A DNA stretch of 64,000 bases from Runella sp. SP2. GTDB taxonomy: Bacteria; Bacteroidota; Bacteroidia; Cytophagales; Spirosomataceae. This document shows positions 10,101 to 18,409 of this stretch, piece after piece (within the stretch, counting starts at the first letter, position 1; the number at the start of each line of letters is the position of its first letter). A model generated the notes under the pieces. That model was not told the origin of the DNA. It made no database searches and saw only the letters and a program-made list of their open reading frames with translations. The stretch covers positions 3,534,001-3,598,000 of the forward strand of contig NZ_CP031030.1 of NCBI RefSeq assembly GCF_003711225.1, read 5' to 3'. Both the position numbers and the translations under genes were made by a program.

Positions 10101-11822
10101 ATAGTTTGTACCGTCGTAAGCAATGTCCTGAAATGTTGCCGTTGGGGCATAGCTATTCGTAGTCCAATTCTGTCCATCCATAGAATAGCTAATTCGTCCT
10201 ATTCCAGTAGAAACATTGGGGCCTCCTCCTACGGCGATAAACCGCCCATTTAGGTAACGAACAGAGTTATAGTTGCTGCCCGCGCTAGGATCTTTGGAGA
10301 TTTGCGACCAACTTGTGCCGTTGGTAGACCGTAAGATACTTCCCTGATTACCAACCGCTACATAGACTCCGTTGCCATAGGCAATACTGTTCAGGTTATC
10401 CGTACCATCGGTGTAGCCTGTATTCCCCACCGTCCATGTGGTACCGTTTACAGAGGTAGCAGCCGTACCGCCTTGTCCAACTGCTACATATTTGCTACCG
10501 TCATGAATAACCGCAGTAAGTAAGGTTCTAAATGTATTTTGCAGCGCTGCCGCTTGAGAAAAAGACGAGAAGTTAGTGGAGTTAAAGACGACCCCTTCGC
10601 TGTTACTCCCCTGCCCCACCAAGGCATATCCAGTACCGTTACTAGCTATACCAATAAAACTACCACTAGGATAAGTATAATTTATTCCATCAGTGGAATA
10701 AAGGGGACCTGAACTAGTACTCATAAAAAATTTACCACTTAGGTAAGCAGCCTCAGTAACCGTTGCACTAACACTTTTAGGTTGCAAAGTAAACGTAATC
10801 GCATCGGTTGAGGTAATCACGCAATTGGGTGAAGGTGCTGGTGCGGTGCCGTTACTAGCATAATATTGATGTGTTCCGTAAAGGTAATACGTAGTGCCAT
10901 CACTCACGGCTTGCGAGAACTGGGTACCTGCCCCTACGAAGTTAGAGGTAGTACTGTTGGGAAGGTTAATGATGTTGGAAGATATATTGGTCCACGTTGA
11001 GCCGTTTGTGGAGGTATATACCTTGCCTCCTACCCCAAAAATAAAGAAACGATCTTTGGCGAAATCCACACCGTTGGTACCTGACTCGAGAGCATCGATA
11101 GACTGAGAAGTCCACGACCCCGAAGCTCCCGTGGTAGAGCGGTAGATGGACATACCACCCGAAGCAGCGATTGAGTATGCCATCACATAGGCTCCGCCCC
11201 CATAGGCAATGCTGTTGAAATCTTGGTTACTGTTGAGCACTTCCAAAACTTTTGTCCAGGTAATGCCGTCGGTGGAATAAAGAAGTACGTTATTCTGGAA
11301 ATTAACCGTACCAGTACTTTCAGACCCCACAGCATAAAATGCCCCATTTAAAAACTGAATATCTTTCAAATTTTGCGTTGTGCCGCTAGTTCGCGAAGTC
11401 CAAGTAGCGCCATTATCTGAGGATGTGATGATTTTACCAGCATTACCCGCAAATACAAACACACCATTGCCATAAGCTCCTCCCCCAGAAAAGTACATAT
11501 CAGTCGGAATGGTTGCACTCTCAATTTTACTCCAAGTAGTCCCATTAGTAGAAGTGTACAGACTACCCAATAGTGCCGTAGAACTGTTCAACCCTACGAT
11601 ATACGTACCATTACCATAGGCAATATCACTTAGTGATTGCCCATTCGGGTAGCCCTGCTGAGTTGTAATGATGGGCGCTTGGGCCTGTGTTTTGGGAAGC
11701 CCAATAACCAATACGCATACTAGGAACGGAACGGAAATAGCGTGTTTCCATAGCAACAGGGGAAGTCGCCTAAAAAAGGCACTCAGTGCATGAAAAGGTT
11801 GGCTGAAAGAAAAATACATCAT
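4122..11822 (-). CDS. Giant T9SS-secreted protein: BNR-like propeller, Calx-beta, Ig-like repeats
   Basis: The protein has 2566 residues. An extended signal region ends near residue 49 (KTQAQA). Residues about 55-680 are repeats with the core YGNGxYVAVG ... STNGxxW, as in BNR/Ycf48-type beta-propellers. About 700-817 is a Calx-beta domain (GDYTLNN ... IPDGGTTG ... DNDNAP). Two small aromatic modules follow, one ending in PPTTGW, and about eight 86-residue Ig-like repeats (YNVTGGGSYCAGG ... GTYTVEA). The last 735 residues are shared with the next gene and include an Ig-like CHU_C-type domain, an uncharacterised domain with KGLYKLGIRYWDMKGWG, and a T9SS type A sorting tail (VLPNPVTKVLRLRV ... 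LPTGMYFLQI). Secretion through T9SS and surface attachment are inferred from the tail. Carbohydrate or protein adhesion is likely but no ligand can be named. Confidence 0.92.
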   Translation of the reverse strand: MMYFSFSQPFHALSAFFRRLPLLLWKHAISVPFLVCVLVIGLPKTQAQAPIITTQQGYPNGQSLSDIAYGNGTYIVGLNSSTALLGSLYTSTNGTTWSKIESATIPTDMYFSGGGAYGNGVFVFAGNAGKIITSSDNGATWTSRTSGTTQNLKDIQFLNGAFYAVGSESTGTVNFQNNVLLYSTDGITWTKVLEVLNSNQDFNSIAYGGGAYVMAYSIAASGGMSIYRSTTGASGSWTSQSIDALESGTNGVDFAKDRFFIFGVGGKVYTSTNGSTWTNISSNIINLPNSTTSNFVGAGTQFSQAVSDGTTYYLYGTHQYYASNGTAPAPSPNCVITSTDAITFTLQPKSVSATVTEAAYLSGKFFMSTSSGPLYSTDGINYTYPSGSFIGIASNGTGYALVGQGSNSEGVVFNSTNFSSFSQAAALQNTFRTLLTAVIHDGSKYVAVGQGGTAATSVNGTTWTVGNTGYTDGTDNLNSIAYGNGVYVAVGNQGSILRSTNGTSWSQISKDPSAGSNYNSVRYLNGRFIAVGGGPNVSTGIGRISYSMDGQNWTTNSYAPTATFQDIAYDGTNYLLIGRIHSATAANRVFFSTTTTDITSSSLFTSNVTVPTTSTGGVALGNVGLGALAYTNGNFVAAVNQQATPFNAYVLVSNSGGTSWTAYDAGTTSRLRGAFAESNKVRIVGFNDVKVTVEVFNANSTPTVNLSVSTNTGTEAAATSITVTATASAAVSGAQTVNLAVSGTNITTGDYTLNNTTTNNVTITIPDGGTTGIATFKVVDDALVEGIETATLTLSSPSSGITLGSTTTQNISITDNDNAPNEIQVSGGCLSQPAVLTLQETLMNGKVWYRKSNYTSATVSGDVYSNVFLDVYFSNGDWIVDVNASGQAIAYVTSSANVPPYSSQTAWIKVAGCGGSTDVVVGPVVACTTPTAYNVTGTGSYCAGGAGVAVGLSNSETGVTYQLKNASNVNVGSAVNGTTGSAITFGTQTAGTYTVEATRTSGSCTATMTGSAVVTENATVPPSVSIGSSDADNSIDVGTSVTFTATPVNGGTTPIYQWKKNNVNVGSNSSTYVDANLLNGDVITVQMSSNAACASPTTVTSSGTTMTVIYPSAICITTDCAGFNGNYTKGSDFNRRPTYSDGTHTVFQGNSSWYLVTGSASNTPSAIEFESVSTSALPPTTGWGANEDGNCPDATFSLAVAACPCVTPTAYNVTGGGSYCAGGTGVAVGLSNSQTGVNYQLKKDGNNVGSVVAGTGSALPFGNQTGAGTYTVEATTTAGGCAATMTGSVTVTVISLPMAYNVTGGGSYCAGGTGAAVGLSNSETGVNYQLKKDGSNVGSAVAGTGSALPFGNQTGAGTYTVEAMTTTGGCTATMTGSVTVTVISLPTAYNVTGGGSYCAGGTGAAVGLSNSETGVNYQLKKDGSNVGSLVAGTGSALPFGNQTGAGTYTVEATTTAGGCAATMSGNAVVTVISLPSSFNVTGGGPYCAGSAGSEVGLASSQTGVNYQLKKGGNNVGSSVAGTGNVISFGNQTEAGTYTVVATTATGGCTSTMGGNAVVSVIALPTTFAVTGGGSYCSSGTGVAVGLSNSQTGVNYQLKKDGSNVGSTVAGTGSALPFGNQTGAGTYTVEATTATGGCAATMSGNAVVTVISLPTAYNVTGGGSYCADGVGVAVGLSNSQTGVNYQLKKDGSNVGSVMVGTGSAFSFGNQTGAGTYTVEATTAMGSCVSSMTGSVTVSIDVLPTAFTVTGGGSYCQGGTGVLVGLSSSSTGINYQLMQGSTVVGSSLSGTGSALSFGLQMVAGTYRVIATNATTNCTLGMTGTAQVASYPLPLATISGTTTACKGGAGSTLTFTGSNGTAPYTFSYQLNGGTVQTVTTTGGSSTATVSQSSSAEGVYNYTLVSVSDVNCSQSQSGSAVVQVQTKPVITLSTLQQTLNEGNSQTFCDTDANPVNGLQFTVSGLCVVGNPVWRVQVGSGTWSDWSTTAPVAQPSNNQPHRYQAACDASCPSTYTSPIELTINYRASTPQNVLLVADGVSVNAGETKDICNIEGNVLTFNATCGVGEVLLYSVDGGDYGSVTPTQLVDGQYHNYRVRCRKSDGTASCVETESGVMRIRLTNMSMVPLASLNVTSGCGLATSFIGTSNCGSMSTIWYNAATNEALAGLPSQTPSETTSYYVRCQATGGCMSAKSNVVTYTVASVSEVPVVVVSADVVCTGVDVTVSTSCPAGSSALWNTGVTEPSFVVSFANVTKQSYSVRCVYANGCQSSVSATKEVMWKAFELTIINIGESKSGIKTNSRSAWANQFVTPDGGPSLDQSTQENPTLYFSENLNKTAPRYWTIHVDACSLGESGSLTYDLLAVPETGVVRSYNTHENSAPYFMFANRSGYTELYAQNHPLYGFYESNGAGGNVYDEGFPKGLYKLGIRYWDMKGWGSIYPSTRKPQGNVLAYQEYWFRIQSKDGIGVGAARVSGLPFTVEGGQHSALEFATVLPNPVTKVLRLRVQESKGQVVQTSLTDATGREVLRRQFVPETNTHQEEFGVSELPTGMYFLQILTPDKQATLKVVKVH
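4133..6336 (-). repeat. 2.2-kb block nearly identical to 12040-14243
   Basis: This 3' part of the first giant gene aligns to the second giant gene at a constant offset of 7907 bases with only scattered substitutions and no indels. Identity ends sharply just upstream of a GGCAAC at 6331-6336 (14238-14243), beyond which the genes differ. Recent duplication or gene conversion is the likely cause. Confidence 0.9.
6340..8215 (-). repeat. Seven tandem Ig-like repeat units of about 258 bp
   Basis: Each unit encodes about 86 residues starting near P-T-A-Y-N-V-T-G-G-G and ending near the next ISLP. An eighth, more divergent unit lies at about 8750-9050, separated by a PKD-like and a PPxTGW module. 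Neighbouring units are so alike at DNA level that unequal crossing over could change their number in frame. Confidence 0.85.
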
Positions 11823-11977
11823 AAAAAGTTGAGAATAAGTGGTTAAAAATAAGTGGAATGGTGAAATAAAAAATTAGAATACTTAAATTAATATTATAAT
11901 TAAAGACTAAGACATAATACCGAAAAAATCAAAAAAGGGCTATTTTTCATTTGAAACGACTAATAGTTATTCACACC

Positions 11978-12009
11978 AAAGGCTATCCCTAAAATTAGAG
12001 ATAGCCTTT
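11978..12009 (-). terminator. Terminator of the second giant gene
   Basis: The stem AAAGGCTATC / GATAGCCTTT with a short AT-rich loop lies 20 bases past the stop at 12029. The rest of 11823-12028 is AT-rich and probably holds the promoter of the giant gene ending at 4122, but I see no clear TAnnTTTG box. Confidence 0.75.
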
Positions 12010-12028
12010 ACTTTTTTTAGCACATCAC

Positions 12029-15000
12029 TTACTTCACCTTCACTACTTTCAACGTAGCTTGTTTGTCAGGCGTTAGTATCTGCAAGAAGTACATACCCGT
12101 CGGCAACTCACTTACCCCAAACTCTTCTTGATGCGTGTTCGTTTCGGGCACAAATTGACGACGCAACACCTCACGGCCTGTAGCATCAGTCAACGAAGTT
12201 TGCACTACTTGACCTTTACTTTCTTGCACTCTCAAGCGAAGCACGTTGGTGACGGGGTTGGGTAGAACTGTGGCAAACTCTAAAGCAGAATGCTGCCCAC
12301 CCTCAACAGTAAACGGTAAACCCGAAACTCTCGCTGCGCCCACACCAATGCCATCTTTCGACTGGATTCTAAACCAGTATTCTTGGTAGGCTAACACGTT
12401 GCCTTGTGGTTTACGCGTCGAGGGGTAAATACTGCCCCAGCCTTTCATATCCCAATAACGAATGCCTAATTTGTACAAGCCTTTGGGAAAGCCTTCATCA
12501 TAGACGTTGCTACCTGCCCCGTTCGATTCATAAAAACCATAAAGCGGATGATTCTGAGCGTATAACTCCGTATATCCTGAACGGTTGGCAAACATAAAAT
12601 ACGGAGCACTATTTTCGTGGGTATTGTAAGAACGTACCACGCCTGTTTCGGGAACGGCTAACAAATCATACGTCAATGAGCCACTCTCGCCCAACGAACA
12701 CGCATCCACGTGAATTGTCCAGTAACGGGGAGCAGTCTTGTTCAAGTTCTCTGAAAAATACAAGGTCGGATTCTCTTGCGTACTTTGATCTAAACTTGGA
12801 CCACCATCTGGCGTCACAAATTGATTGGCCCAAGCGCTACGACTATTCGTCTTTATACCCGACTTTGACTCTCCAATGTTGATAATCGTCAACTCAAACG
12901 CCTTCCACATTACTTCCTTTGTTGCGCTTACACTACTCTGACAACCATTCGCATACACACATCGTACCGAATAGCTCTGCTTGGTCACATTCGCAAAAGA
13001 TACCACAAAGCTAGGCTCTGTCACACCTGTGTTCCACAAGGCACTCGACCCTGCTGGGCAGCTTGTGGATACTGTTACATCCACACCCGTACATACTACG
13101 TCGGCGCTTACCACTACCACTGGCACTTCACTCACCGAAGCCACCGTGTAAGTCACCACATTACTCTTTGCACTCATGCAACCACCAGTAGCCTGACAAC
13201 GAACATAATAGGATGTCGTTTCACTCGGTGTTTGGCTTGGTAAACCTGCTAATGCTTCGTTTGTTACCGCATTGTACCAAATTGTACTCATCGACCCGCA
13301 ATTTGAGGTACCAATAAAACTTGTTGCCAAACCACAACCACTCGTCACATTTAAACTCGCCAATGGCACCATCGACATACTCGTTAAGCGAATACGCATC
13401 ACCCCAGATTCCGTCTCCACGCACGAAGCTGTCCCGTCCGACTTGCGACAACGTACGCGGTAATTGTGGTACTGGCCATCCACCATCTGCGTTGGAGTCA
13501 CACTGCCGTAATCACCACCATCCACCGAATAAAGCAATACCTCTCCCACACCGCAGGTCGCATTGAACGTTAGCACGTTGCCCTCGATATTACATATATC
13601 TTTCGTCTCACCTGCATTCACACTCACTCCATCCGCTACCAACAACACATTTTGGGGTGTTGATGCGCGGTAATTAATCGTCAATTCAATCGGACTCGTG
13701 TACGTGCTTGGACAACTTGCATCGCACGCCGCTTGGTAGCGGTGGGGTTGGTTATTGGATGGCTGGGCAACTGGGGCTGTCGTTGACCAGTCGCTCCATG
13801 TACCACTACCTACTTGCACTCGCCAGACGGGATTTCCCACCACGCACAAACCCGAAACCGTAAACTGTAAACCGTTAACGGGATTTGCATCCGTATCGCA
13901 GAACGTCTGGCTGTTGCCTTCATTCAAGGTTTGTTGGAGCGTTGACAAAGTAATCACTGGTTTGGTCTGAACCTGCACCACCGCACTGCCACTCTGAGAT
14001 TGTGAGCAGTTCACATCGCTCACACTTACCAACGTATAATTATATACGCCTTCTGCGCTACTCGATTGACTCACCGTCGCAGTCGAACTACCGCCTGTCG
14101 TCGTCACGGTCTGTACTGTTCCTCCGTTCAACTGATAGCTGAACGTGTAGGGGGCTGTTCCGTTGCTCCCTGTAAACGTTAGTATTGACCCTGCCCCGCC
14201 TTTACAAGCGGTAGTCGTGCCACTTATCGTCGCCAAGGGCAACGAAAAGTAGGCTACCACAGCGCTACTCGTCATATTGCTCGTACAAGCGGTGGCCATT
14301 TTTGTTGCCAATACGGTATAAGTACCCGTACTTGCTTGACTACCGAACGAAATTGTACTTCCTGTTCCTGTTGCAGCACTTCCAATGGCTTCATTGTCTT
14401 TCTTTAATTGATAGGTGACCCCCGATTCTGAACCACTTAACCCTACCAATACTCCTGCTCCACCTTGGCAGAAATTACCTCCTCCAGTAACACTAAAAGC
14501 TGTGGGGGCTGATTTCACAATAACCATCTGATTACTAATCATCATAGCTTCGCAACCTCCCGTTGCAGTAGCGGCTCCGACCGTATAGACTCCCGCGACA
14601 GTCTGCAAGCCAAACGAAATCGCACTGCCCGTCCCTGCTACTATACTGCCTACGTTGCTACCATCTTTCTTCAATTGGTAATTCACCCCCGTTTGGGAAC
14701 TCGCTAAACCGATAGGCACCCCTGCTTCGCCTGGGCAAAAAGGGCCGCCGCCTGTCACATTGTAAGCCGTTGGCAAACTAATCACCGTTACATCAACACT
14801 CCCTGTCATGGCTTGCGTACATGTGGTAGCTGTTGGTGGGGCTCCTGCTCCTACGCCAATGCGCGCTGGACTTGCCCCTGCTTTCGAGGCTTCCACTGTG
14901 TAAGTGCCTCCACCCGTCTGCAAACCAAACGAAAGCGCACTGCCTGTACCTGCTACGGCACTTCCTACATTGGCACCGCCTTTCTTCAATTGGTAACTTA

Positions 15001-18000
15001 CACCAGATTCAGAACCACTCAAGCCAACTGATACCCCTGTTCCACCAGAACAATAGCTACCTCCTCCTGTGACTGCAAATGTTGTTGGCAAAGCTATGAC
15101 ACTCACAACTGCATTGCCTCCCATGGTCGAAGTACAACCTCCTGTTGCTGTGGTTGCTACTACAGTATAAGTACCTGCTTCTGTTTGGTTACCAAAAGAA
15201 ATAACATTACCCGTTCCTGCTACCGAACTTCCCACATTATTACCACCTTTCTTCAATTGGTAATTCACCCCCGTTTGGGAACTCGCCAAACCTACTTCAG
15301 AACCTGCACTGCCTGCACAATATGGCCCACCACCTGTGACGTTAAACGAACTTGGAAGGCTAATCACCGTTACATCAACACTCCCTGTCATGGCTTGCGT
15401 ACACGTGGTAGCTGTTGGTGGGGCTCCTGCTCCTACGCCAATGCGCGCTGGACTTACCCCCGCTTTCGAGGCTTCCACTGTGTAAGTGCCTCCACCCGTC
15501 TGCAAACCAAACGAAAGCGCGCTGCCTGTACCTGCTACGGCACTTCCTACATTGGCACCGCCTTTCTTCAATTGGTAACTTACACCAGATTCAGAACCAC
15601 TCAAGCCAACTGATAGCCCTGTTCCACCAGAACAATAGCTGCCTCCTCCTGTGACTGCAAATGTTGTTGGCAAAGCTATGACACTCACAACTGCATTGCC
15701 TCCCATGGTCGAAGTACAACCTCCTGTTGCTGTGGTTGCTACTACAGTATAAGTACCAGCTTCTGTTTGGTTACCAAAAGAAATAACATTACCTGTTCCT
15801 GCTACCGAACTTCCCACATTATTACCACCTTTCTTCAATTGGTAATTCACCCCCGTTTGGGAACTCGCCAAACCTACTTCAGAACCTGCACTGCCTGCAC
15901 AGTAAGGACCACCGCCTGTGACGTTAAACGAACTTGGAAGGCTAATAACTGATACTATCGCACTACCCGTCATGGTAACAGAACAACCGCCCGCTACTCG
16001 GGTAGCCACTACTGTGTAAGTTCCTGCATCAGAGATATTTTCAAACGTAAGTCCAGCACCCGTTCCTGCGTTGGGAGAACCAACGTTATTGCTACCATTT
16101 TTCAATTGATAATTAATTCCCGTTTCTGAATTGCTCAAAGAAATCGTAAAGTTACCCGTTCCACCAGCGCAATAACTTCCACCGCCTGATACGGTAAACG
16201 TGTTTGGATTCACGCAAGGGCAAGCAGCCAAGTCGATTGTAATGTCAATCTCTTCGCAAATATTACTTCCCCAGCCCACAGTAGGGGGTACTTGAGCTGT
16301 AGAAAGTGCTTCATATATAATTTCAGTACGGTCGCCCACTTCTCCAGAAACCAAAAACCAGCTTTGGTCTGCTTGAAAAATAGAGTACCCGCCTCTAGTA
16401 TAGGTTGGGCGACCATTATAATCACTTCCTTTGGTATAATTTCCACTTACACCCGTACACTCCGTTGTAATACACAAAGCCGCGGGAGCCGCATTTACCG
16501 TCATCGTGAGCTCATTACTTGTAGCTGTCGAAGGTGAGGCGCAGGCATCGCTACTGGTCATCACCACCTTGATTTTATCTCCGTTTGCTAAGGTAGCGTC
16601 CGAGTAGGTCGCACTATTGGTTCCAACATTAGTATCATTCTTCTTCCACTGATAGGAAGGAGTTGTACCGCCATTGGTAGGGGTAGCTGTAAAAGTGACG
16701 CTTGTTCCTGCATAGATGCTATTATCCGCGTCACTAGATGCAATAGACACCGATGGACTGACCGCTGCATTCTCAGTAACCACTGCACTCCCCGTCATCG
16801 TAGCCGTACAGCTGCCGCTTGTCCTAGTGGCTACTACCGTATATGTCCCTGCGGTTTGATTGCCAAAAGTAATGGGAGAACCCGTTGTACCACTCACTGG
16901 AGAACCAACATTAGCATTACTGGCATTTTTTAATTGGTACGTGACTCCTGTTTCTGAGTTCGACAATCCAACCGTTACACCAGCACCACCTGCACAATAT
17001 GAGCCTGTACCCGTGACATTGTAAGCCGTAGGATTCGTACATGAGGCTTGCGTTGTTATCGTAAATGGACCGTTTATAATCTGACAGTTATTGTTTGGAT
17101 CAGTATTCACCCATCCTGTGGTTGGTGGTTGAGCCGAATTAGTAGTATTGTAATATAGAATGTCAGTTCCTGAATTGTTTAAATCTATTACCCAACGCGA
17201 CGTACTACTCATCCAATAAATATCTAATCGTGCAGGGTCATATACACCTGCTACATAAAATACATCTGAATGAGCCATCTTAGTATAACGCGGCTTATCA
17301 TTAGTCGTACCGTTTAGAGTTAAAATGGCTGTATTTGATATACAAGCCCCTGAAATCGTATAGGAAGAAGGTACAGTTGTCACCGACATCGTAAGCTCAT
17401 TACTTGTAGCTGTCGAAGGTGAGGCACAGGCATCGCTACTGGTCATCACCACCTTAATTTTATCTCCGTTTGCTAAGGTAGCGTCCGAGTAGGTCGCACT
17501 ATTAGTTCCTACATTAGTATCATTCTTCTTCCACTGATAGGAAGGAGTTGTACCGCCATTGGTAGGGGTAGCTGTAAAAGTGACTGAGGTGCCTATGGGG
17601 ATAGCCCCACTGGGACTTCCATTAACTGATACACTAGGCGTGACGGTTGTTGCAGTAAGAGAACCACACCCGCCCCCAAGTACAATTGCACTACCGTATT
17701 CTTCATCTACTATCCAATTAGTGCTTGCACAAGGAAGAGTATTGATATTCCCGCTTGAATTATAAGCTGCTACGTAATTTGCACCTACATGAAGAATTTC
17801 CCAACGATTATTAGGAGCGCCAGACCATCGAAGGACATAAGTTTGTCCTAAACTTGTAACAGACCATTTGGGGGCACCATTAAGCGAACCATCAGGAGTG
17901 TACGTTACTGCAGCATAAGAAGGCCCACTAAATCCATAAGTTCCCCCTACGTTTGGAGGAAACGATACTGTGATATTACTGGGAGTAAACGTACAAGTCG

Positions 18001-18115
18001 CAGCTGCTCTTGTCGAGGAAGTGGGAGATTGTTGAGTTGTAGTCTGAGCTTGTGCCATGCCTAATAAGCAGCAAAATACCAGATACCAAAATACACGCAA
18101 GTAAAATTTAGACAT
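12029..18115 (-). CDS. Giant T9SS-secreted Ig-like repeat protein
   Basis: The protein has about 2028 residues from the ATG at 18115, which gives a compact signal peptide ending in MAQAQ; an in-frame ATG at 18139 adds eight residues and is the alternative. The N-terminal part has two small aromatic modules ending in PPTTGW or PPTVGW, PKD-like modules with YQWKKND, and eight Ig-like repeats of the same family as the gene at 4122. Two repeats carry an insertion (SPARIGVGAGAPPTATT) and lie in a 582-bp tandem duplication. From 14243 to the end the gene is nearly identical to 4133-6336, including the uncharacterised KGLYKLGIRYWD domain and the T9SS type A tail. No propeller or Calx-beta is present. 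It is likely a surface or matrix protein; partner and substrate are unknown. Confidence 0.9.
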   Translation of the reverse strand: MSKFYLRVFWYLVFCCLLGMAQAQTTTQQSPTSSTRAAATCTFTPSNITVSFPPNVGGTYGFSGPSYAAVTYTPDGSLNGAPKWSVTSLGQTYVLRWSGAPNNRWEILHVGANYVAAYNSSGNINTLPCASTNWIVDEEYGSAIVLGGGCGSLTATTVTPSVSVNGSPSGAIPIGTSVTFTATPTNGGTTPSYQWKKNDTNVGTNSATYSDATLANGDKIKVVMTSSDACASPSTATSNELTMSVTTVPSSYTISGACISNTAILTLNGTTNDKPRYTKMAHSDVFYVAGVYDPARLDIYWMSSTSRWVIDLNNSGTDILYYNTTNSAQPPTTGWVNTDPNNNCQIINGPFTITTQASCTNPTAYNVTGTGSYCAGGAGVTVGLSNSETGVTYQLKNASNANVGSPVSGTTGSPITFGNQTAGTYTVVATRTSGSCTATMTGSAVVTENAAVSPSVSIASSDADNSIYAGTSVTFTATPTNGGTTPSYQWKKNDTNVGTNSATYSDATLANGDKIKVVMTSSDACASPSTATSNELTMTVNAAPAALCITTECTGVSGNYTKGSDYNGRPTYTRGGYSIFQADQSWFLVSGEVGDRTEIIYEALSTAQVPPTVGWGSNICEEIDITIDLAACPCVNPNTFTVSGGGSYCAGGTGNFTISLSNSETGINYQLKNGSNNVGSPNAGTGAGLTFENISDAGTYTVVATRVAGGCSVTMTGSAIVSVISLPSSFNVTGGGPYCAGSAGSEVGLASSQTGVNYQLKKGGNNVGSSVAGTGNVISFGNQTEAGTYTVVATTATGGCTSTMGGNAVVSVIALPTTFAVTGGGSYCSGGTGLSVGLSGSESGVSYQLKKGGANVGSAVAGTGSALSFGLQTGGGTYTVEASKAGVSPARIGVGAGAPPTATTCTQAMTGSVDVTVISLPSSFNVTGGGPYCAGSAGSEVGLASSQTGVNYQLKKGGNNVGSSVAGTGNVISFGNQTEAGTYTVVATTATGGCTSTMGGNAVVSVIALPTTFAVTGGGSYCSGGTGVSVGLSGSESGVSYQLKKGGANVGSAVAGTGSALSFGLQTGGGTYTVEASKAGASPARIGVGAGAPPTATTCTQAMTGSVDVTVISLPTAYNVTGGGPFCPGEAGVPIGLASSQTGVNYQLKKDGSNVGSIVAGTGSAISFGLQTVAGVYTVGAATATGGCEAMMISNQMVIVKSAPTAFSVTGGGNFCQGGAGVLVGLSGSESGVTYQLKKDNEAIGSAATGTGSTISFGSQASTGTYTVLATKMATACTSNMTSSAVVAYFSLPLATISGTTTACKGGAGSILTFTGSNGTAPYTFSYQLNGGTVQTVTTTGGSSTATVSQSSSAEGVYNYTLVSVSDVNCSQSQSGSAVVQVQTKPVITLSTLQQTLNEGNSQTFCDTDANPVNGLQFTVSGLCVVGNPVWRVQVGSGTWSDWSTTAPVAQPSNNQPHRYQAACDASCPSTYTSPIELTINYRASTPQNVLLVADGVSVNAGETKDICNIEGNVLTFNATCGVGEVLLYSVDGGDYGSVTPTQMVDGQYHNYRVRCRKSDGTASCVETESGVMRIRLTSMSMVPLASLNVTSGCGLATSFIGTSNCGSMSTIWYNAVTNEALAGLPSQTPSETTSYYVRCQATGGCMSAKSNVVTYTVASVSEVPVVVVSADVVCTGVDVTVSTSCPAGSSALWNTGVTEPSFVVSFANVTKQSYSVRCVYANGCQSSVSATKEVMWKAFELTIINIGESKSGIKTNSRSAWANQFVTPDGGPSLDQSTQENPTLYFSENLNKTAPRYWTIHVDACSLGESGSLTYDLLAVPETGVVRSYNTHENSAPYFMFANRSGYTELYAQNHPLYGFYESNGAGSNVYDEGFPKGLYKLGIRYWDMKGWGSIYPSTRKPQGNVLAYQEYWFRIQSKDGIGVGAARVSGLPFTVEGGQHSALEFATVLPNPVTNVLRLRVQESKGQVVQTSLTDATGREVLRRQFVPETNTHQEEFGVSELPTGMYFLQILTPDKQATLKVVKVK
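12040..14243 (-). repeat. 2.2-kb block nearly identical to 4133-6336
   Basis: This is the partner copy of the shared 3' block. It holds single-base variants against 4133-6336 (for example ACGTTGG here versus ACTTTGG there, about 12242 and 4335), useful for tracing the mosaic in the third giant gene. Confidence 0.9.
14787..15950 (-). repeat. 582-bp tandem duplication inside the second giant gene
   Basis: The segments 14787-15368 and 15369-15950 are nearly identical head-to-tail copies, each encoding a pair of Ig-like units (PSSFNVTGGG and PTTFAVTGGG types); the first unit pair includes the SPARIGVGAGAPP insertion. A third partial copy, about 270 bp, sits in the neighbouring giant gene at about 7100-7370. 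Confidence 0.85.
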
Positions 18116-18334
18116 AGTTAAAAAATGAGAATAAAACAATTTTTTAAGAAAAAATATATACTATTTGTACAAAATATATCCAACAAATATATGTCTATTA
18201 AGAGCAGATATACAAGAAGAAAAAGCCGCAATCCATGAACTACCTTTTTTCGTACACTAAACCCTTCTAATCGTACACTAAATATCTAGCCAGTATTGAA
18301 ATGAACGAACGTCTCAGCCTTCCAAACCCAATAA

Positions 18335-18372
18335 CACAAAAAGGCACCGAAGTCTATCGGTGCCTTTTTGTG
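18335..18372 (-). terminator. Strong terminator of the third giant gene
   Basis: A perfect 16-bp inverted repeat (CACAAAAAGGCACCGA / TCGGTGCCTTTTTGTG) with a 6-base loop lies downstream of the stop at 18410. The remaining gap to 18115 is AT-rich with no gene seen. Confidence 0.85.
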
Positions 18373-18409
18373 AATAAATAACTCTAAAATTGTCTGAAGC
18401 TAATCTTAT

